A stretch of 64,000 bases of DNA from Roseobacter denitrificans OCh 114 (GCF_000014045.1 NC_008209.1:434001-498000), one strand, 5' to 3'; positions 20,468 through 30,213 are shown, counted from the stretch's first letter. Program-made: numbers and translations. The notes: a model not told the origin generated them from the letters alone.

Positions 20468-20659
20468 TCAGGCAGGGCATTGTCGGAAACGATCTGATTT
20501 CCGCTCTGGCCTATTCGCTGGTGTGTGTCTGGTTGCACGCAGTACCGGGACCAGTTCCGGTTCTATGGCGTCCGACGAATTGCCGGAACCGTCGCACATC
20601 ACATAACGCGCGGATATCTCCGGTTCTTGCCAGCGATGGGTGATGCAGCTTTTTCGCAT
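20468..20659 (-). CDS. Possible small hypothetical protein
   Basis: A 63-residue frame (MRKSCITHRWQEPEIS...) with AAGGA about 10 nt before its ATG, lying 50 bp behind the EVE gene on the same strand. No domain is recognised and the composition (many Arg, Pro, Cys) is not distinctive. It may be a real tail gene of the tsaD-gpsA-YciI-EVE operon or a chance frame. Confidence 0.25.
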   Translation of the reverse strand: MRKSCITHRWQEPEISARYVMCDGSGNSSDAIEPELVPVLRATRHTPANRPERKSDRFRQCPA

Positions 20660-20709
20660 AGCACTTTGTTCCTTATCAAAGCCCACCTCCAGCCTCGCCT
20701 GTTTTCCAG

Positions 20710-21132
20710 CTATTCTTCAGCTACTCCGGCCATTTCACAAATGATTGCCCATTCCTCCGGGCGAACGGGCTGGACGGACAGGCGGGACATCTTCAACAGC
20801 GCCATGTCGGCCAGCCTATCGTCTTGTTTTACGTCTTCCAGACTCACCGGCGTTTTCACCGCGCGCACGGCCTTGATGTCGACGCACTCCCAGCGGTCAT
20901 CCTGCGTTGTGCTGTCCGGGTGTGCCTCTGCGATCACCTCGACAATGCCCACAATCGATTTTTCTTTCTGCGAATGATAAAAGAAACCCAGATCGCCAAC
21001 CTTCATCTCGCGCATGAAATTGCGCGCCTGATAATTGCGCACGCCATCCCATTCTTCGCCGGCCTCACCCTTGGCCACCTGATCATCCCAACTCCATGCG
21101 GAGGGTTCGGATTTGAACAACCAATAGGCCAT
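20710..21132 (-). CDS. EVE domain-containing protein
   Basis: A 140-residue single-domain protein of the EVE (PUA-like) family, related to thymocyte nuclear protein 1; such folds bind modified bases in DNA or RNA. Signatures are MAYWLFKSEPSAWSWDD at the N-terminus, GVRNYQARNFMREMKVGDLGFFYHS, and VGIVEVIAEAHPD. The start shares its A with the stop of the YciI gene (TGATG), so it is the fourth gene of the tsaD operon. Its ligand is unknown. Confidence 0.93.
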   Translation of the reverse strand: MAYWLFKSEPSAWSWDDQVAKGEAGEEWDGVRNYQARNFMREMKVGDLGFFYHSQKEKSIVGIVEVIAEAHPDSTTQDDRWECVDIKAVRAVKTPVSLEDVKQDDRLADMALLKMSRLSVQPVRPEEWAIICEMAGVAEE

Positions 21133-21404
21133 CAGCCAATCACCCGGTTCCAGGGGATCAGATCGACCGATGCAAACAGTCCGGCGGCACCGTAAGGATC
21201 ACCTTGCGCCCAGGCTTTGGCCTCATCCATATCCGCGACATCCAGAATGATGAGGGAGCCGCACATCTCTCCGGCGTCATCCAGCAGGGGGCCAGCCTGT
21301 TGCACAGCCGTACTAGATTTGAGGTATTCCACATGCGCGGGGCGGTTTTCCTGACGAATGGGCAATGCGCCCGGTTTGTCATGAGCGATCAGAGCGACGA
21401 GCAT
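21132..21404 (-). CDS. YciI family protein
   Basis: A 90-residue YciI-like protein (ferredoxin-like fold), with the conserved ALIAHDKPGAL and RPAHVEYLK segments including the family His and Asp, and DPYGAAGLFASVDLIPW near the C-terminus. It begins 1 bp after the gpsA stop, with GGAAGAATAAC as ribosome site, and overlaps the EVE gene. Biochemical role not established from sequence. Confidence 0.9.
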   Translation of the reverse strand: MLVALIAHDKPGALPIRQENRPAHVEYLKSSTAVQQAGPLLDDAGEMCGSLIILDVADMDEAKAWAQGDPYGAAGLFASVDLIPWNRVIG

Positions 21405-21405
21405 G

Positions 21406-22368
21406 TTATTCTTCCTTCAGTGAACGGGACAAAAGCTTGGTCATGGCATTTTCAACATCCAACCTGTTTTCGACGAGTGCTGCAACCACAGATGAGATCG
21501 GCATATCGAGCGCCTTTTCCCGCGCCTCTTGGGCAACGGCGCAAGCGGTCGCGGCACCCTCGACAGTGGTCGCAGGATCAAACGCCTTGCCTGCACCCAG
21601 CGCCAACCCGAACCGGTAGTTTCGGGACAACTCCGACGTGCAGGTCAGCACAAGATCGCCGAACCCCGACAGCCCGGACAGGGTTGACGCGTCTGCGCCC
21701 TTATGCTGCGCGTAACGCTGCATTTCCGCATTTCCACGGGTCATCAGTGCTGCCCGCGCGCTTTCGCCGAGCTGCGCACCGATGGCGGCACCGCAGGCAA
21801 TGGCGATGACGTTTTTCAGCGCCCCACCCAATTGCGCGCCGATCACATCGCTGGTGCGATAAAGGCGCAGCGTGCCGTTGGACAACTCTTGTTGCAACTG
21901 GCGCGCGCGATCCGGGTTGGCGCAGGCAAGCGTCAGCGCGGTCGGCAGCCCTTTTGCGATGTCATTGGCGAAACTCGGGCCGGTCAGGATCGCATGTTCG
22001 CTCTGTGGGCAGATCTCGCGTGCGATATCAACGGGCCCCATGCCGGTTTCAAGCTCAATCCCTTTGCAGCAGGTGACAAGCGTTTTTCCGGCAACCATCT
22101 GGTCAAGGCCACGCAAGAACTGACGCAGCTTTTGCGCAGGCACGGCCAACAGAAGCACGTCGCAACCTTGCAGATCGGCAAGGTTAGATGTGACCTTCAC
22201 ACCCGCAGGCAAAGCAAAGCCTGGCAGGCGCGCCGTGTTTTCGCGGGTGTTTTGCATCACCTGCGCCTGCTTTGCGTCCCGCGCCCACAGGGTGACGGGG
22301 GTGGTGTGCCCCAGCGATATCGCCAAGGCAGTGCCGAATGCGCCCGCACCCAGAATGCCGACGCTCAT
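21406..22368 (-). CDS. gpsA: Glycerol-3-phosphate dehydrogenase [NAD(P)+]
   Basis: GpsA reduces dihydroxyacetone phosphate to sn-glycerol 3-phosphate for phospholipid synthesis. The 320-residue protein opens with the Rossmann motif [14 protein letters not shown], has [23 protein letters not shown], the catalytic Lys in [12 protein letters not shown], and [22 protein letters not shown]. It overlaps the tsaD stop by ATGA. Confidence 0.97.
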   Translation of the reverse strand: MSVGILGAGAFGTALAISLGHTTPVTLWARDAKQAQVMQNTRENTARLPGFALPAGVKVTSNLADLQGCDVLLLAVPAQKLRQFLRGLDQMVAGKTLVTCCKGIELETGMGPVDIAREICPQSEHAILTGPSFANDIAKGLPTALTLACANPDRARQLQQELSNGTLRLYRTSDVIGAQLGGALKNVIAIACGAAIGAQLGESARAALMTRGNAEMQRYAQHKGADASTLSGLSGFGDLVLTCTSELSRNYRFGLALGAGKAFDPATTVEGAATACAVAQEAREKALDMPISSVVAALVENRLDVENAMTKLLSRSLKEE

Positions 22369-23462
22369 GCCTTGGCCCCTTTCTTACCGCTGCCGAGCAT
22401 CGCCGGGCTCTTGCTGTCAAGCGGCCATCTTGGCCGGGCGGCAAGCGTCAGATCATCGGGCGGATGGTCTGCCATTCTCTCCAGCGCGGCAAAGCCGATC
22501 ATCGCGGCATTGTCTGTGCACAGGGCAAGCGGCGGCGCAACAAATACGGCCCCGTTGTCGCGTGCAACAGTCTCTAATCTGGTTCGAATGGCCATATTTG
22601 CTGCGACACCACCAGCGACACAGAGCGTTGCCGTAGTTGGTGAAAGCTGTTGATATTGCTGCATCGCGCGGCTTGTTTTTTCCGCCAGAACATCGACGAC
22701 TGCGGCCTGAAAGCCCGCGCTCAGGTCCGCCTGATCCTGTGGGTAAAGCCCGCCCTGATCCTGCACCAAGCCGTCGCGCACCCTCAGAACTGCGGTTTTC
22801 AGCCCTGAAAACGACATGTCGCACCCCGGGCGGTCGAGCAAGGGGCGCGGCAGGGAAAACCGTTTCGCATCCCCTTGTCGTGCAGACCGTTCCACTGAAG
22901 GGCCACCCGGTTGCGGCAAGGCCAGCAGCCGGGCGATCTTGTCAAAGGCTTCCCCCGGTGCATCGTCAATCGTGCCACCGATGCGTTTGAAATCATCCGG
23001 TCCTTTGATGAGCAAAAACTGACAATGCCCCCCCGATACCAACAGCATCAGGTAGGGAAAGGGCACATTGTCCGTCAACCGGGGTGTCAGCGCATGACCG
23101 GCAAGGTGATTGATGCCGTATAGCGGTTTACCCGTCGCGAGGGCGAGGCCCTTGGCGCACATCACCCCTGAGACCACACCGCCGATCAAGCCAGGCCCTG
23201 CCGTGACGGCGATTGCGTCAACATCGTGCAGGGATGTCTGTGCAGCCTGCAAGGCGTCCTCGACACAGATGTCCAGTATCTCCGCATGTGCGCGCGCTGC
23301 AATCTCGGGGACGACACCACCGTAGGCTGCGTGCAGGCTGTCCTGTCCGCGCACAATCGAGGATAACACCTGTGTCTCACCCGTTGCGCCTTTGCGCAGC
23401 ACGGCCGCGGCTGTGTCATCGCAACTGCTTTCCAGCGCAAGAACTGTCTGAGTGCGGCCCAT
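22365..23462 (-). CDS. tsaD: tRNA N6-adenosine threonylcarbamoyltransferase
   Basis: TsaD transfers threonylcarbamoyl to A37 of tRNA with TsaB and TsaE. The 365-residue protein has [16 protein letters not shown] at the N-terminus, [13 protein letters not shown], the metal-binding [18 protein letters not shown], and [12 protein letters not shown]. It is the first gene of the minus-strand operon with gpsA and is divergent from hemD about 80 bp away. Confidence 0.97.
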   Translation of the reverse strand: MGRTQTVLALESSCDDTAAAVLRKGATGETQVLSSIVRGQDSLHAAYGGVVPEIAARAHAEILDICVEDALQAAQTSLHDVDAIAVTAGPGLIGGVVSGVMCAKGLALATGKPLYGINHLAGHALTPRLTDNVPFPYLMLLVSGGHCQFLLIKGPDDFKRIGGTIDDAPGEAFDKIARLLALPQPGGPSVERSARQGDAKRFSLPRPLLDRPGCDMSFSGLKTAVLRVRDGLVQDQGGLYPQDQADLSAGFQAAVVDVLAEKTSRAMQQYQQLSPTTATLCVAGGVAANMAIRTRLETVARDNGAVFVAPPLALCTDNAAMIGFAALERMADHPPDDLTLAARPRWPLDSKSPAMLGSGKKGAKA

Positions 23463-23542
23463 TCAAGCCCCCGTTGCATGCCTTTGACTTGGCAGGTAAC
23501 ACCGAAGCGGGGCGCAAACAATGCCGGGGGGTGGCAAGACTG

Positions 23543-24247
23543 GTGCAAAAGATTCCGCTCATCCTGACGCGACCGAAGGGGTCGAACGCCGTCTTCGAAG
23601 CGGACATTGCGCCAAAGGTGCGCCAGCATGTGGATTTCATTCACAGCCCGCTGCTTGAAATCGTGCCGATTGATGGAGGGTATGACTCGACGGGCGCGGA
23701 TCATGCAATTTTCACATCGGCCAATGGCGTGAAATATGCGCCCAAGGGAAACGGGCGACGCGCATTCTGTGTCGGTGAGAAAACGACGCAACTGGCACGT
23801 TCGCATGGATGGGACGCGGTGTTTGCCGGTGCGACCGTTTTGGCGCTGAAAGACCATGTTCTGATCAACCGTCCCCAAGGTGAAATCCATCACTATTCAG
23901 GCGTTTTCGTGCGCGGCAATGTCGCCGAGGATTTGTCGGTTGCGGGTTTGCGTGTCACGAATATCCCGCTTTATGAGCAGCGCCTTTTGCCCTTTTCGGC
24001 GCAGGCATTGTCGGTTTTGGAGCGTAGAGCACCTGTTGTGGTGCCGCTTTTTTCACCGCGGACGGCTGCTCATTTCGCAGCAATCGCACCGGCGCATCCA
24101 CAGTTATATGTTGTCGCCATGAGCACGGCAGTCGCGGATTCCTGCAATGAAATGTCCCCTGCAAGGCTGATCATTGCGCGAGAGCCCACTGCAAAATCCA
24201 TGGCTCTCTGTGTGGAAAACCTTGTTCTGAACCACAGCTTGGGTTGA
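23543..24247 (+). CDS. hemD: Uroporphyrinogen-III synthase
   Basis: HemD cyclises hydroxymethylbilane in tetrapyrrole synthesis. The 234-residue protein starts IPLILTRPKGSNAVF, with HAIFTSANGVKY, AFCVGEKTTQLA and FVRGNVAEDLS as family landmarks, and ends in the VAMSTAVADSC region. The start is uncertain: GTG at 23543 (purine-rich GGTGG upstream) is chosen; GTG at 23531 is the alternative. The sequence is divergent, as usual for HemD, but the neighbours (mitofilin-like and hemY genes) confirm the assignment. Confidence 0.88.
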   Translation: MQKIPLILTRPKGSNAVFEADIAPKVRQHVDFIHSPLLEIVPIDGGYDSTGADHAIFTSANGVKYAPKGNGRRAFCVGEKTTQLARSHGWDAVFAGATVLALKDHVLINRPQGEIHHYSGVFVRGNVAEDLSVAGLRVTNIPLYEQRLLPFSAQALSVLERRAPVVVPLFSPRTAAHFAAIAPAHPQLYVVAMSTAVADSCNEMSPARLIIAREPTAKSMALCVENLVLNHSLG

Positions 24248-24316
24248 GGGGCCAGAGCCGCAGGGGTAAGGTTCCTTAACAGCACACGCCTGTGAAGATT
24301 CGAAAAGGTGGAAGAT

Positions 24317-25795
24317 TTGGCAAAATCACGAAAGCCCAACAAGGCAACTGAAACCGTTGACCAAGGCGCCGAAAAACCAATCGAGGCGGAGGAAATCGTC
24401 ACCACTGCCACAGAGACTCCAGACGCGGAAAGTGTTTTGAAAGAGGAACCGGAGGCGAAGGACTCCGCCGAAAAAGATGCGGACGCAGACACAATCCCGT
24501 CGGATACAGATGCCAAGGATGACGGGCTTGTTGATGAAAAACCTGCTGATATTGCCGAAGAGAAGATCGAAAACGACACGGTTGAACCTGCTGAGACAGT
24601 TGAGGCGCTGAAGGAACACGAGGCCGAGGACAAACCGGAAGAAAAATCCGATGCAGTCGATGGTGAACCTTGGCTCGACAAGGACACACCCGACGAGAAA
24701 GCGCCGGATGCGGATACAGCCGAGAAGCCCGATAGCCCGTGGGACAAGGAATCTGATGCGGAGCCAGTCGAGGAAAAACCGCAGGAACCTGAGCCGGCTG
24801 TGGCGGAAAAGCCCGTTGCGCAGCCGCAGCCCGAAGTCGTGCGCGGCAGCATGTGGCCTGCGGTGTTCGGCGGCGTGATTGCCGCATTGATCGGCTTTAT
24901 CGCCGGGCGCGGTGATACGTTGGATGCGTATTTGCCGGCATCCATGCAGCGTCCTGTGGTTGACATCAGCGCGCTTGAGGCAGCGGCGGCTGAGGCATCA
25001 GAGCGTGCAGCGGCGCAGGCCGCCTTGATCGAGGCGCAAGCGGCACGGCTCGATGCGCTTGAAGCGGTGGAACCGACGGACACGCTGGATATTGTGGCCG
25101 AGTTGGAAGCAGATATCGCTGCGCTGACGGCCATGGTCGCGGCCTTGGAAAATCAGGAACCGGTGACGATCCAGGCCGACAATTCGGAAGCAAACGAGGC
25201 CATTGCGTCCCTGCAAACGGCGCTTGAGGCGCAAAACGAAGAAATTGAAGCACTTGCCGAACGGGCAGCGGCTGCCGAGGCAGGTGCCGCGCGGGAAGCG
25301 GCGCAGATATTGGCGCGCGCCGCCTTGACCCGTGTCGTGACGGCGGTGGACAGTGGCCAGCCCTTTGGCACTGCACTGGCCGATCTGGAGGCGGTGACAC
25401 CTGTTGAGGTGCCCGCACCGTTGCAAGAGGCAGCGGAAAATGGCGTCCCAACGATGGCGGTTCTCAGAGAGGACTTTCCCGATGTTGCCCGCTCGGCCCT
25501 GATGGCGGCACGGGCGGAGACGCCCGAATCCGAGGTTGTCGGAATCACGGGCTTTTTCCAGCGTCAGTTGAACATGCGTTCGGTCACGCCGCGCGAAGGG
25601 TCCGACCCCGATGCGGTCTTGTCCCGGGTACAGGCCGCTGTCGAAAACGGCGATCTTGAAACGGCGCTGACCGAAGCGGAAACGCTGCCCGACGCGGCCA
25701 AGGCGGTCATGGCGGACTGGCTGGATGCGGCGCAGTCGCGCAAAGCTGCTCAGGATGCGGCAAACGAATTGGCTGATAGCCTGAACAGCAATTAA
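24317..25795 (+). CDS. Mitofilin-like (COG4223) inner membrane protein
   Basis: A 492-residue protein with a long acidic, low-complexity N-terminal region (residues 1-175, rich in Glu, Asp, Lys, Pro), one membrane helix near residues 178-197 (WPAVFGGVIAALIGFIAG), an Ala/Glu-rich coiled coil (about 210-335), and a C-terminal domain ending in paired helices. This is the alphaproteobacterial mitofilin/Mic60-type layout usually found between hemD and hemY. Start is TTG at 24317 with AAGGTGG upstream; GTG at 24308 is possible. Confidence 0.85.
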   Translation: MAKSRKPNKATETVDQGAEKPIEAEEIVTTATETPDAESVLKEEPEAKDSAEKDADADTIPSDTDAKDDGLVDEKPADIAEEKIENDTVEPAETVEALKEHEAEDKPEEKSDAVDGEPWLDKDTPDEKAPDADTAEKPDSPWDKESDAEPVEEKPQEPEPAVAEKPVAQPQPEVVRGSMWPAVFGGVIAALIGFIAGRGDTLDAYLPASMQRPVVDISALEAAAAEASERAAAQAALIEAQAARLDALEAVEPTDTLDIVAELEADIAALTAMVAALENQEPVTIQADNSEANEAIASLQTALEAQNEEIEALAERAAAAEAGAAREAAQILARAALTRVVTAVDSGQPFGTALADLEAVTPVEVPAPLQEAAENGVPTMAVLREDFPDVARSALMAARAETPESEVVGITGFFQRQLNMRSVTPREGSDPDAVLSRVQAAVENGDLETALTEAETLPDAAKAVMADWLDAAQSRKAAQDAANELADSLNSN

Positions 25796-25806
25796 GGAAG
25801 ACACTG

Positions 25807-27285
25807 ATGCTTTGGTCCCTGATAAAGATTATCCTGTTCGTGGTCGCGGTCGCCGCTCTGGCGATGGGCGCGGTCTATCTTTTGGAAAGCGAAGGCGGCG
25901 TTCAGGTTCAGGTGATGGGCACCGAATTTACCTTTAGCCCGATCCAATCTGTGATTGCCGCGGTCGTCCTGATCTTTGTAGTCTGGTTGTTCCTCAAGCT
26001 TCTGTCGCTCTTGGTGGCGTGCCTGCGGTTTCTGTCCGGCGATGAGACAGCGATTTCACGCTATTTCGACCGAAGCCGGGAGCGCAAAGGGTTTCAGGCA
26101 CTGTCCGAAGGTTTGATGGCGCTGGCCAGCGGTGAGGGCCGCGTTGCGATGAACAAAGCGGCGAAGGCTGAGCGGTACCTCAACAAGCCGGAACTCACGA
26201 ACCTGCTTGTGGCGCAGGCGGCTGAGATGGCCGGGGATCGCCGCAAGGCCGAGGAAACATACAAGAAACTGGTGACGACTGATGCGACCCGCTTTGTGGG
26301 TGTGCGCGGTATCATGAAACAAAAGCTGGCGGATGGTGACACGGATACTGCGTTGCAACTGGCGGAGAAAGCCTTTGCGATCAAGCCAAAGCACGAAGAA
26401 GTCCAGGACGTTTTGCTGCGGTTGCAAGCGCAGAAAGAAGACTGGTCCGGTGCGCGCAAGACATTGAGCGCCAAGCTGAAATACGGAAACCTGCCGCGTG
26501 ATGTGCACAGGAGGCGCGATGCAGTGCTGGCCTTGTCGGAGGCCAAGGATATCCTGTCTGATGCCAGTTCCATCGACGTGCAGGAAAAGGCCATTGAGGC
26601 CAACAAGCTGTCACCAGATCTGATCCCGGCGGCTGTGATGGCCGCTGGCGGTTATGTTGAACAGAACCGTCCGCGCCTTGCCGTACGTCTGTTGAAAAAG
26701 GCCTGGGAGGTGCATCCGCATCCCGACCTTGCTGCCGCTTTCGCTGCGATCGAGCCGAATGAAACACCTGCTGAGCGGATCAAGCGGTTCATGGCGATCA
26801 CGCGGATCAAACCCGAAAACCCCGAAACCAAGATGCTGCTGGCGGAGCTTCATATCGCCAACGAGGACTTCCCCGAGGCGCGGCGTGCCTTGGGTGATCT
26901 GGCCGAAACCGATGCAACGGCGCGTTCCGTAACCTTGATGGCCGCGATCGAGCGGGGAGAGGGGGCACCCGATACCGTCGTGCGTGGATGGCTGGCCAAG
27001 GCGCTCACCGTGTCGCGCGGTCCGCAGTGGATTTGCGATAATTGCCAACACATCCATCGGGAATGGGGTCCATTCTGCGAGAACTGCGAGAGCTTTGATA
27101 CCCTGGCGTGGAAAACACCGCCGATGTCGGAGATGGCGATGCCGGGCGGTATGCAGATGCTGCCGCTGATCGTGGGTGCTTTGGAAGAAAAACCCGACGA
27201 AACCTCGGGCGACATCATCGAAGACGCCGAAATCATTCCTGACAGCATGGACAGCGCCGCGCCGGAGCCGAGCAAGGCGACCTGA
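25807..27285 (+). CDS. hemY: HemY-like TPR membrane protein
   Basis: A 492-residue inner membrane protein with two N-terminal helices (residues 4-26 and 45-68) and TPR-like repeats, the HemY form associated with late haem synthesis operons; it is not the HemY oxidase of Gram-positive bacteria. Near the C-terminus WICDNCQHIHREWGPFCENC forms a CxxC...CxxC zinc-ribbon-like element. It starts 11 bp after the mitofilin-like gene, with AAGGAAGA upstream. Its molecular role is not settled. Confidence 0.88.
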   Translation: MLWSLIKIILFVVAVAALAMGAVYLLESEGGVQVQVMGTEFTFSPIQSVIAAVVLIFVVWLFLKLLSLLVACLRFLSGDETAISRYFDRSRERKGFQALSEGLMALASGEGRVAMNKAAKAERYLNKPELTNLLVAQAAEMAGDRRKAEETYKKLVTTDATRFVGVRGIMKQKLADGDTDTALQLAEKAFAIKPKHEEVQDVLLRLQAQKEDWSGARKTLSAKLKYGNLPRDVHRRRDAVLALSEAKDILSDASSIDVQEKAIEANKLSPDLIPAAVMAAGGYVEQNRPRLAVRLLKKAWEVHPHPDLAAAFAAIEPNETPAERIKRFMAITRIKPENPETKMLLAELHIANEDFPEARRALGDLAETDATARSVTLMAAIERGEGAPDTVVRGWLAKALTVSRGPQWICDNCQHIHREWGPFCENCESFDTLAWKTPPMSEMAMPGGMQMLPLIVGALEEKPDETSGDIIEDAEIIPDSMDSAAPEPSKAT

Positions 27286-27336
27286 AGAACACCCGCTGCC
27301 AGAGCCGGTGTTTCAAACCCTGATGCATGGCACCCG

Positions 27337-28164
27337 TTAAACGGCGTCTGCCAGTTGCCTTAGGGTGACATGTATCTTGTCGGAACTGATGACCGCGCGC
27401 CGCACCAGGCGGTCGAACTGTCGGGCAAACCCACGCACCTGATCCGCGCTGCTGACGACCAGATATGCGTCACCGATGTACAGCGCCACGCGCTGATTGC
27501 CAAAGACGGTAAACGGCGCTGAAAAGGTTTTCGTCCCGTCATAAACGTGCAGGCGCAGGGCCGGGTAGTGGTCGGCGCAAATCCGTGCCATATGGGTCAG
27601 CTGCCTGTGACACCGATCCCGTGACGTGCCACGCCACAGACCGCTGCGCGCCGACAGATCCTGCAGCGTTTGCAGCGGCATCGCGACCTCAACATCCATG
27701 TCATTCAGCGATATCCGCTCCAGCACGTTTTCCACGCCACCACCACGGGCGTCTTCGAGGCTGGCGCGGTCCGAAACATCCGGCGCCATGCTGATGATAT
27801 CGGGCAGGGTCGAGGGCACCGTGCGTAGTTTGAAACCCGCCGCCTCATTGCGCCACTGGTCCAAAGGGGTCGATCCGTCCGATTGTATCTCCTTTTCGAT
27901 CTGAACGCTTTCGGCAACCTCTTGTCGGCCCTCTTGCGCATTCTCCAGACAAAGCAGCCAATCGACGGACACCCCGCTGACCGTTGCAATGCGGCGCAGC
28001 GTTTCCGCGCGCGGCAAACGATCCGTGTCGGGGTTCAAAAACTGGCTCATGGCAGAGCGGTCAATGCCCACTGCGCGCATGAAGTGGCCGCGCCCCTCGC
28101 TGTGCGAGTTTATGACGCTGCTGAGCCTTTCTTTGAACAGTCGGGAAAGATCACGTTTATCCAT
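27337..28164 (-). CDS. XRE-family transcriptional regulator
   Basis: A 275-residue protein with an N-terminal helix-turn-helix of the XRE/Cro type (residues 20-60, including MRAVGIDRSAMSQFLNPD and LRRIATVSGVSVDWLL) and a longer C-terminal domain of unknown type that may sense a ligand. Start ATG at 28162-28164 (MDKRDLSRLF); the longer frame upstream is an in-frame extension through the promoter. It is divergent from a desaturase gene, which it may control through palindromes in the shared 160-bp region. Confidence 0.85.
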   Translation of the reverse strand: MDKRDLSRLFKERLSSVINSHSEGRGHFMRAVGIDRSAMSQFLNPDTDRLPRAETLRRIATVSGVSVDWLLCLENAQEGRQEVAESVQIEKEIQSDGSTPLDQWRNEAAGFKLRTVPSTLPDIISMAPDVSDRASLEDARGGGVENVLERISLNDMDVEVAMPLQTLQDLSARSGLWRGTSRDRCHRQLTHMARICADHYPALRLHVYDGTKTFSAPFTVFGNQRVALYIGDAYLVVSSADQVRGFARQFDRLVRRAVISSDKIHVTLRQLADAV

Positions 28165-28221
28165 TGGGTAAAAATGGCACCATATGTCGTAGAAACACAA
28201 CAAAATTCTGAAAGTGATGCG

Positions 28222-28234
28222 TTTGTTATACAAA
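28222..28234. promoter_or_regulatory. Palindrome in the XRE/desaturase intergenic region
   Basis: TTTGT-TAT-ACAAA, a perfect inverted repeat with 3-bp centre in the 160 bp between the divergent regulator and desaturase genes. Size and placement suit an XRE-type operator. Confidence 0.4.
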
Positions 28235-28253
28235 ACATGCGCAAACACGCGCT

Positions 28254-28263
28254 TGTTCGAACA
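28254..28263. promoter_or_regulatory. Second palindrome in the XRE/desaturase intergenic region
   Basis: TGTTCGAACA, a perfect 10-bp palindrome flanked by CGCG-containing sequence on both sides, 60 bp before the desaturase start. It is a second candidate operator. Confidence 0.35.
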
Positions 28264-28323
28264 CGCGGATTCTCAAAAGATATCCCGCAGATATCGGAAA
28301 ACCTGTGCTGCGAAAGGGCTGTT

Positions 28324-29301
28324 GTGACGCCTCGAAAAACCCACGTTCAGTGGCCCACATTGCTTGTCTGTCTTTGCTGCTATGGCGGTGTTGCAGGGTC
28401 TACGCTTTACGCGGAGATACTTGGTCCAGTCTTGGCAGGGCTGGTCCTGACGCTTTCCCTGACGCTTTTTTCCTCCTTCAATCACGAGGTGCTCCATGGT
28501 CATCCGTTTCGCAGCAGGCACGCAAATACGGCGCTGGTTTTTCCGGCGATGGGTCTGGTAATCCCCTATATGCGGTTTCGGGACACACATCTGGCGCATC
28601 ATCATGATCCGTCGCTGACCGACCCTTATGACGATCCGGAATCGAATTACGTTGATCCTGCTGTATGGTGCAGATGGTCAGTCGCACGCCGCAGGGTTTA
28701 TGCATGGAACAACACCTTGCTGGGACGCATGTTGATCGGGCCAATCATCGGCTTGCTCACTTTTTACGAGGGCGATGCACGGCGGATCAGGCAGGGAGAC
28801 CGTGATGTCATCCGGGCCTATCTGTTTCATTTTGCGGGGCTGATCCCGGTTGTGTTTTGGCTGGTCTGGATGAGCGAGATGCCATTCTGGCTATATGCAA
28901 TCGCTGTCTATGCCAGCCTCGCTATCCTCAAGATCCGCACGTTTCTGGAGCATCAGGCCCATGAAAAGGCGCGTTGCCGCAGTGTGATCATCGAAGATCG
29001 CGGGCCGCTGTCTGTCCTGTTTCTGAAAAACAACCTGCATGCGGTGCACCATGCTCATCCGACGCTGCCGTGGTATCGGTTACAGGGGTTTTATGATAAG
29101 CGACGCGCTGTGGTTCTGACGCGCAATGGTGGCTACGTTTACAGATCCTACATGCAGATCGCGGGGCTGTTCCTGCTGAAAGCCAAGGATCCTGTGCCGC
29201 ATAGCCAATGGAGTAGCGGGCATGAACAGGTGCCTCAGCCGCAAAAACCGCAAAAAACCACGGCGGCGCGCGATATCACTGCTTGCAACTTGACCGGATG
29301 A
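28324..29301 (+). CDS. Membrane fatty acid desaturase family protein
   Basis: A 325-residue integral membrane di-iron protein. The three histidine clusters of the family are present: HEVLHGH, HLAHHHD and HAVHHAH, separated by hydrophobic stretches. The start is taken as GTG at 28324, with AAAGGG about 6 nt before; upstream in-frame codons run into the regulator's region. It is 36 bp before the enoyl-CoA hydratase gene on the same strand. Substrate (acyl lipid or carotenoid) cannot be told. Confidence 0.85.
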   Translation: MTPRKTHVQWPTLLVCLCCYGGVAGSTLYAEILGPVLAGLVLTLSLTLFSSFNHEVLHGHPFRSRHANTALVFPAMGLVIPYMRFRDTHLAHHHDPSLTDPYDDPESNYVDPAVWCRWSVARRRVYAWNNTLLGRMLIGPIIGLLTFYEGDARRIRQGDRDVIRAYLFHFAGLIPVVFWLVWMSEMPFWLYAIAVYASLAILKIRTFLEHQAHEKARCRSVIIEDRGPLSVLFLKNNLHAVHHAHPTLPWYRLQGFYDKRRAVVLTRNGGYVYRSYMQIAGLFLLKAKDPVPHSQWSSGHEQVPQPQKPQKTTAARDITACNLTG

Positions 29302-29337
29302 TCCGCTTTGATGTCGGTATACGTCAGGGAGGCATCC

Positions 29338-30144
29338 ATGAAAGATATCCAGAACACGCTCGTCGAACTGCAGATCGAGGGCGGTATTGCGACGATAACG
29401 CTCAACAGCCCGCAAACTCTGAATGCGCTGTCCGAAGATATGCTGACGGGACTGCAAAACGCCCTGGACGGTATTGCCGTGAACCGTGATGTAAAGGCCG
29501 TGATTTTACGCGGGGCAGGCAACCACTTTTGCGCCGGTCACAACCTCAAGGAAATGACCGCGCGCCGTGCAGATGCCGACAAGGGATCCGCGTATTTCAA
29601 TGCGCTCTTTGGGACCTGTTCGAAAATGATGATGTCGATTGTCGACCTGCCGCAGCCCGTCATTGCCGAAGTCAAGGGTATCGCCACCGCCGCCGGGTGT
29701 CAGCTGGTTGCAACCTGCGATCTGGCGATTGCGGCGGAGGATGCGCGCTTTGCCACGTCAGGCGTCAATATCGGACTGTTCTGTTCGACGCCGATGGTCG
29801 CGCTGTCGCGCAACGTCCCGCGCAAAAAAGCGATGGAGATGCTGCTGCTGGGCGAGTTTCTGCCCGCGTCAAAAGCCGAGGAGATGGGACTGATCAACCG
29901 CGTCGTGCCCGCCGCCGACCTTGAAACGGCGAGCGCCGCGATGGCGCAGATCATCGTCGACAAATCACCCGTGGCGATCAAAACCGGCAAGAAAGCGTTT
30001 TATGAACAGTGCAACATGCCCCTTGATGCGGCCTATGCCTATGCTGGCGCTGTCATGGCGGAAAACATGCTGGCGCGGGATGCGACCGAAGGGATCAACG
30101 CGTTTATCGACAAAAAGCCGATGCCGGACTGGACCGGCGAATAG
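29338..30144 (+). CDS. Enoyl-CoA hydratase/isomerase family protein
   Basis: A 268-residue crotonase-fold protein. Family marks are ATITLNSPQTLNALS, the oxyanion-hole segment GAGNHFCAGHNLKEM, and GIATAAGCQLVATCDLAIA. The position usually holding a catalytic Glu in GG(G)xE is AAGCQL here, so it resembles ECHDC3-type members rather than classic hydratases. Start ATG at 29338 follows AGGGAGG. It probably shares a transcript with the desaturase. Confidence 0.88.
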   Translation: MKDIQNTLVELQIEGGIATITLNSPQTLNALSEDMLTGLQNALDGIAVNRDVKAVILRGAGNHFCAGHNLKEMTARRADADKGSAYFNALFGTCSKMMMSIVDLPQPVIAEVKGIATAAGCQLVATCDLAIAAEDARFATSGVNIGLFCSTPMVALSRNVPRKKAMEMLLLGEFLPASKAEEMGLINRVVPAADLETASAAMAQIIVDKSPVAIKTGKKAFYEQCNMPLDAAYAYAGAVMAENMLARDATEGINAFIDKKPMPDWTGE

Positions 30145-30213
30145 GCCTCAAACGTCGCATGGCGGGCATTTTTTTGCCTGTGTACCCGCCACGCTCTGCT
30201 CAAACCTGATGGG

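Noticed and set aside
23213..23542. Long N-terminal extension of hemD
   Set aside because: It is antisense to tsaD, which is certain; HemD homology begins at IPLILTRP.
27883..28323. Long N-terminal extension of the desaturase frame
   Set aside because: The extension is antisense to the XRE regulator and crosses the promoter region; the GTG at 28324 has a good ribosome site and starts close to the conserved domain.
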